From CAYXRK01 sp964467615 (GTDB lineage Bacteria; Hydrogenedentota; Hydrogenedentia; Hydrogenedentales; GCA-2746185), in NCBI GenBank assembly GCA_964467615.1, contig CAYXRK010000107.1, positions 1 to 16,175 of the forward strand: a stretch of DNA of 16,175 nt. Direction: 5' to 3'. Made by a program: the position numbers and the translations under genes. Under the pieces are notes generated by a model, which saw only the letters and a program-made list of their open reading frames with translations, was not told the DNA's origin and made no database searches. Every line of letters starts with the position of its first letter. Positions within the stretch are counted from its first letter, which is position 1. Shown in pieces: positions 14,740-16,175 of this stretch.

Positions 14740-16175
14740 TTAGGGGCCCGCTTTCGCGCTCTCGGGGCCAAGCACGGCGTACGTGCGGATGGCGGGGTCG
14801 ATCGCCGTGAGGCGGACCCCCTGCGCGTCGAATTTTTGGCCAGGGACAAGTTCCCAACCGCTGTCGAGTCCGAATGCGTACAACCTGAGTTGGTCCGCTT
14901 GGGCGGAATTCACCCTCTCGCGGGGGACCGAGATCGACACGGCGGTGGCGCCCGTCACGACAGCGCCCGCGGTGCGAATTTCAAAACATTGGGTGAACGC
15001 GACGAGGCCTTCGGGCGGGATGGCGGGGGGAGAATCGAGCACCATCACTTGCGCGCGAATCGTTTTGTCGGTCGTCACGTGAAACAGGACGCCGGGCACC
15101 GGCGGCTGTAGATTGAGACTCTGGCCGATGACCACGCCCGAGGCCAACGCGTAGTCGGGCACGAGGCGGAACGATACGGGATCATTGCGGCGTGGGCCCA
15201 CAAGCTCCTCGAATGACTTGCCGCTGAAAACGAGCCCGCCTTTCTTCGGTTGCTGACTTTCCGCCGAAGCCACGGCGAAGGGATCGCGATGGGGCGAATC
15301 TGTCGCGCTGGTCTTCGGTCCTTCGGAACCGAGAGGGGCCGGCGCATCAGAATCTTTTTGCGGCGTTGAGTCGCTCGGTTCAGTAACGGGAGACTCGGTT
15401 TCCGTCTTCGCTTCCGGGGGTTCCGGCAATTTCATGTTAAAATTCCGGCGTACTTCGGAGGAGCGCTCTTCCTCCGAATCAGGTGTCCTTGCGATCACCA
15501 GTGGTCTCGGCCGCACCCCCTTATATCCCTCCGGCGCGGGAATTCTTGTCGCGCTGGACGATTGGCCGGCCGAAGCGATCCGATATTGGGCGGGTCCGAA
15601 CACCGCACACGGTAACGGCCTATCGAGCCGCGCCCACAGCGTGCGCGACGCCACATCGAGTTCCTGTTCCGGCGCCTCGAACCAACCGGTCGCGGAGTCT
15701 CGCGCGTAGACGCGTAGCTGCGTCAAGTACGCGGCGGAACAAATCGACTCCGGTATCTGGAATTCGTAGGAAATTTCGGCGGGTAAGCCGGACGGTTCGG
15801 CGGTCACGGATGTCAGTTCGGAAAAGCGGGCGATGCCCGGCATTTCGTCATCCGACGTTTCTTCACGCGGCTCGAGTTGCCAGCGCGTGGGCGCGCTGGA
15901 TCGGGCGTCGATACGCACGAGGCCGTCCTCCGTGGCCAAGGCCGCTCGAATCCCCGTGACGGTTCTGGCGTGACGATGCACGTCGTCCCACTCGAAGTAG
16001 GCCGGTTTCATTTGGTAGTTCAGGAACAAATCGAGTTGATCGTCGTAGTGCGGCGACGAAGGATCGCCAGACGCGCCATATGGAACGATGCTCGTTGCGC
16101 GGGGATGGTCGCCAAGTTCGACGGCCATCGCGAAGCCGTATCCCTGCTTTACGTTCCAACGGCTATCTTCGAAAT
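14740..16175 (-). CDS. Penicillin-acylase family protein, C-terminal part with long duplicated tail (5' end beyond the window)
   Basis: The frame is open through the right edge. Its first visible residues, FEDSRWNVKQGYGFAMAVEL, then YGASGDPSSPHYDDQ, match the C-terminal end of the beta subunit of penicillin acylases and AHL acylases. These are secreted Ntn hydrolases that cut amide bonds. The catalytic Ser, at the start of that subunit, is outside the window. Numbering from the ATG at 16128, the acylase part ends near 60. About 400 more residues follow, unusual for the family. Two beta-domain copies at about 121-181 and 397-456 share Q-L-R-x-Y-A, G-W, P-x-Q and A-V-x-G-P. Between them is a low-complexity linker rich in Glu, Pro, Ser and Thr (about 213-298). 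The ATG at 16128 is internal, not the real start. Confidence 0.85.
   Translation of the reverse strand, partial: FEDSRWNVKQGYGFAMAVELGDHPRATSIVPYGASGDPSSPHYDDQLDLFLNYQMKPAYFEWDDVHRHARTVTGIRAALATEDGLVRIDARSSAPTRWQLEPREETSDDEMPGIARFSELTSVTAEPSGLPAEISYEFQIPESICSAAYLTQLRVYARDSATGWFEAPEQELDVASRTLWARLDRPLPCAVFGPAQYRIASAGQSSSATRIPAPEGYKGVRPRPLVIARTPDSEEERSSEVRRNFNMKLPEPPEAKTETESPVTEPSDSTPQKDSDAPAPLGSEGPKTSATDSPHRDPFAVASAESQQPKKGGLVFSGKSFEELVGPRRNDPVSFRLVPDYALASGVVIGQSLNLQPPVPGVLFHVTTDKTIRAQVMVLDSPPAIPPEGLVAFTQCFEIRTAGAVVTGATAVSISVPRERVNSAQADQLRLYAFGLDSGWELVPGQKFDAQGVRLTAIDPAIRTYAVLGPESAKAGP

Overview
The window is a dense, GC-rich stretch of a bacterial chromosome with a Gram-negative-type cell plan (signal peptides, a probable lipoprotein, a penicillin-acylase-type periplasmic enzyme). 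The clearest lineage hint is the gene at 10406-11386: a prepilin-like protein with an N-terminal methylation motif and a C-terminal DGHV-type box. This type is greatly expanded in Planctomycetes, Lentisphaerae, Hydrogenedentota and related groups. I infer one of these lineages, but no 16S rRNA or other decisive marker lies in the window.

Layout, left to right. (1) 2-391: a decayed IS4-type transposase fragment cut by both the window edge and a sequence break, followed by an imperfect hairpin. (2) 459-4082, plus strand: larB and larC (nickel-pincer cofactor synthesis), then coaD (coenzyme A synthesis) overlapping larC by 8 bases, then a membrane-anchored coiled-coil protein of unknown function. 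(3) 4084-8377, minus strand, read right to left: an MFS exporter, a PTS EIIA domain protein, a zinc-dependent polyol/alcohol dehydrogenase and a multi-spanning membrane protein. The last pairs a probable MacB-like extracytoplasmic domain with a SpoIIM-like membrane domain. (4) 8378-8609: a divergent intergenic region, then a small probable lipoprotein (plus) facing a secreted serine hydrolase of the beta-lactamase/DD-peptidase class (minus). (5) 10328-11460: a good intrinsic terminator, the prepilin-like gene, and its promoter-like region. (6) 11570-12367: uppP, undecaprenyl-diphosphatase. (7) 12378-12505: a four-unit, 31-33 base tandem repeat whose units each contain a small hairpin. (8) 12500-16175: a PhoR-like histidine kinase without a response regulator beside it (minus), hemD (plus), and the C-terminal part of a penicillin-acylase family protein with a long unusual tail (minus, running off the right edge).

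Most genes are housekeeping or accessory metabolism: cofactors (larBC, coaD, hemD), envelope (uppP, serine hydrolase, acylase, prepilin) and transport or regulation (MFS, EIIA, kinase). I see no CRISPR array, toxin-antitoxin pair, phage module or obvious defence system. The least explained items are the hairpin minisatellite at 12378-12505 with a base-skew change beside it, the composite membrane protein at 4084-5466, and the duplicated domain in the acylase tail. No stretch longer than 300 bases lacks a gene; the largest gaps are 8378-8609, 13727-13952 and 11387-11569.
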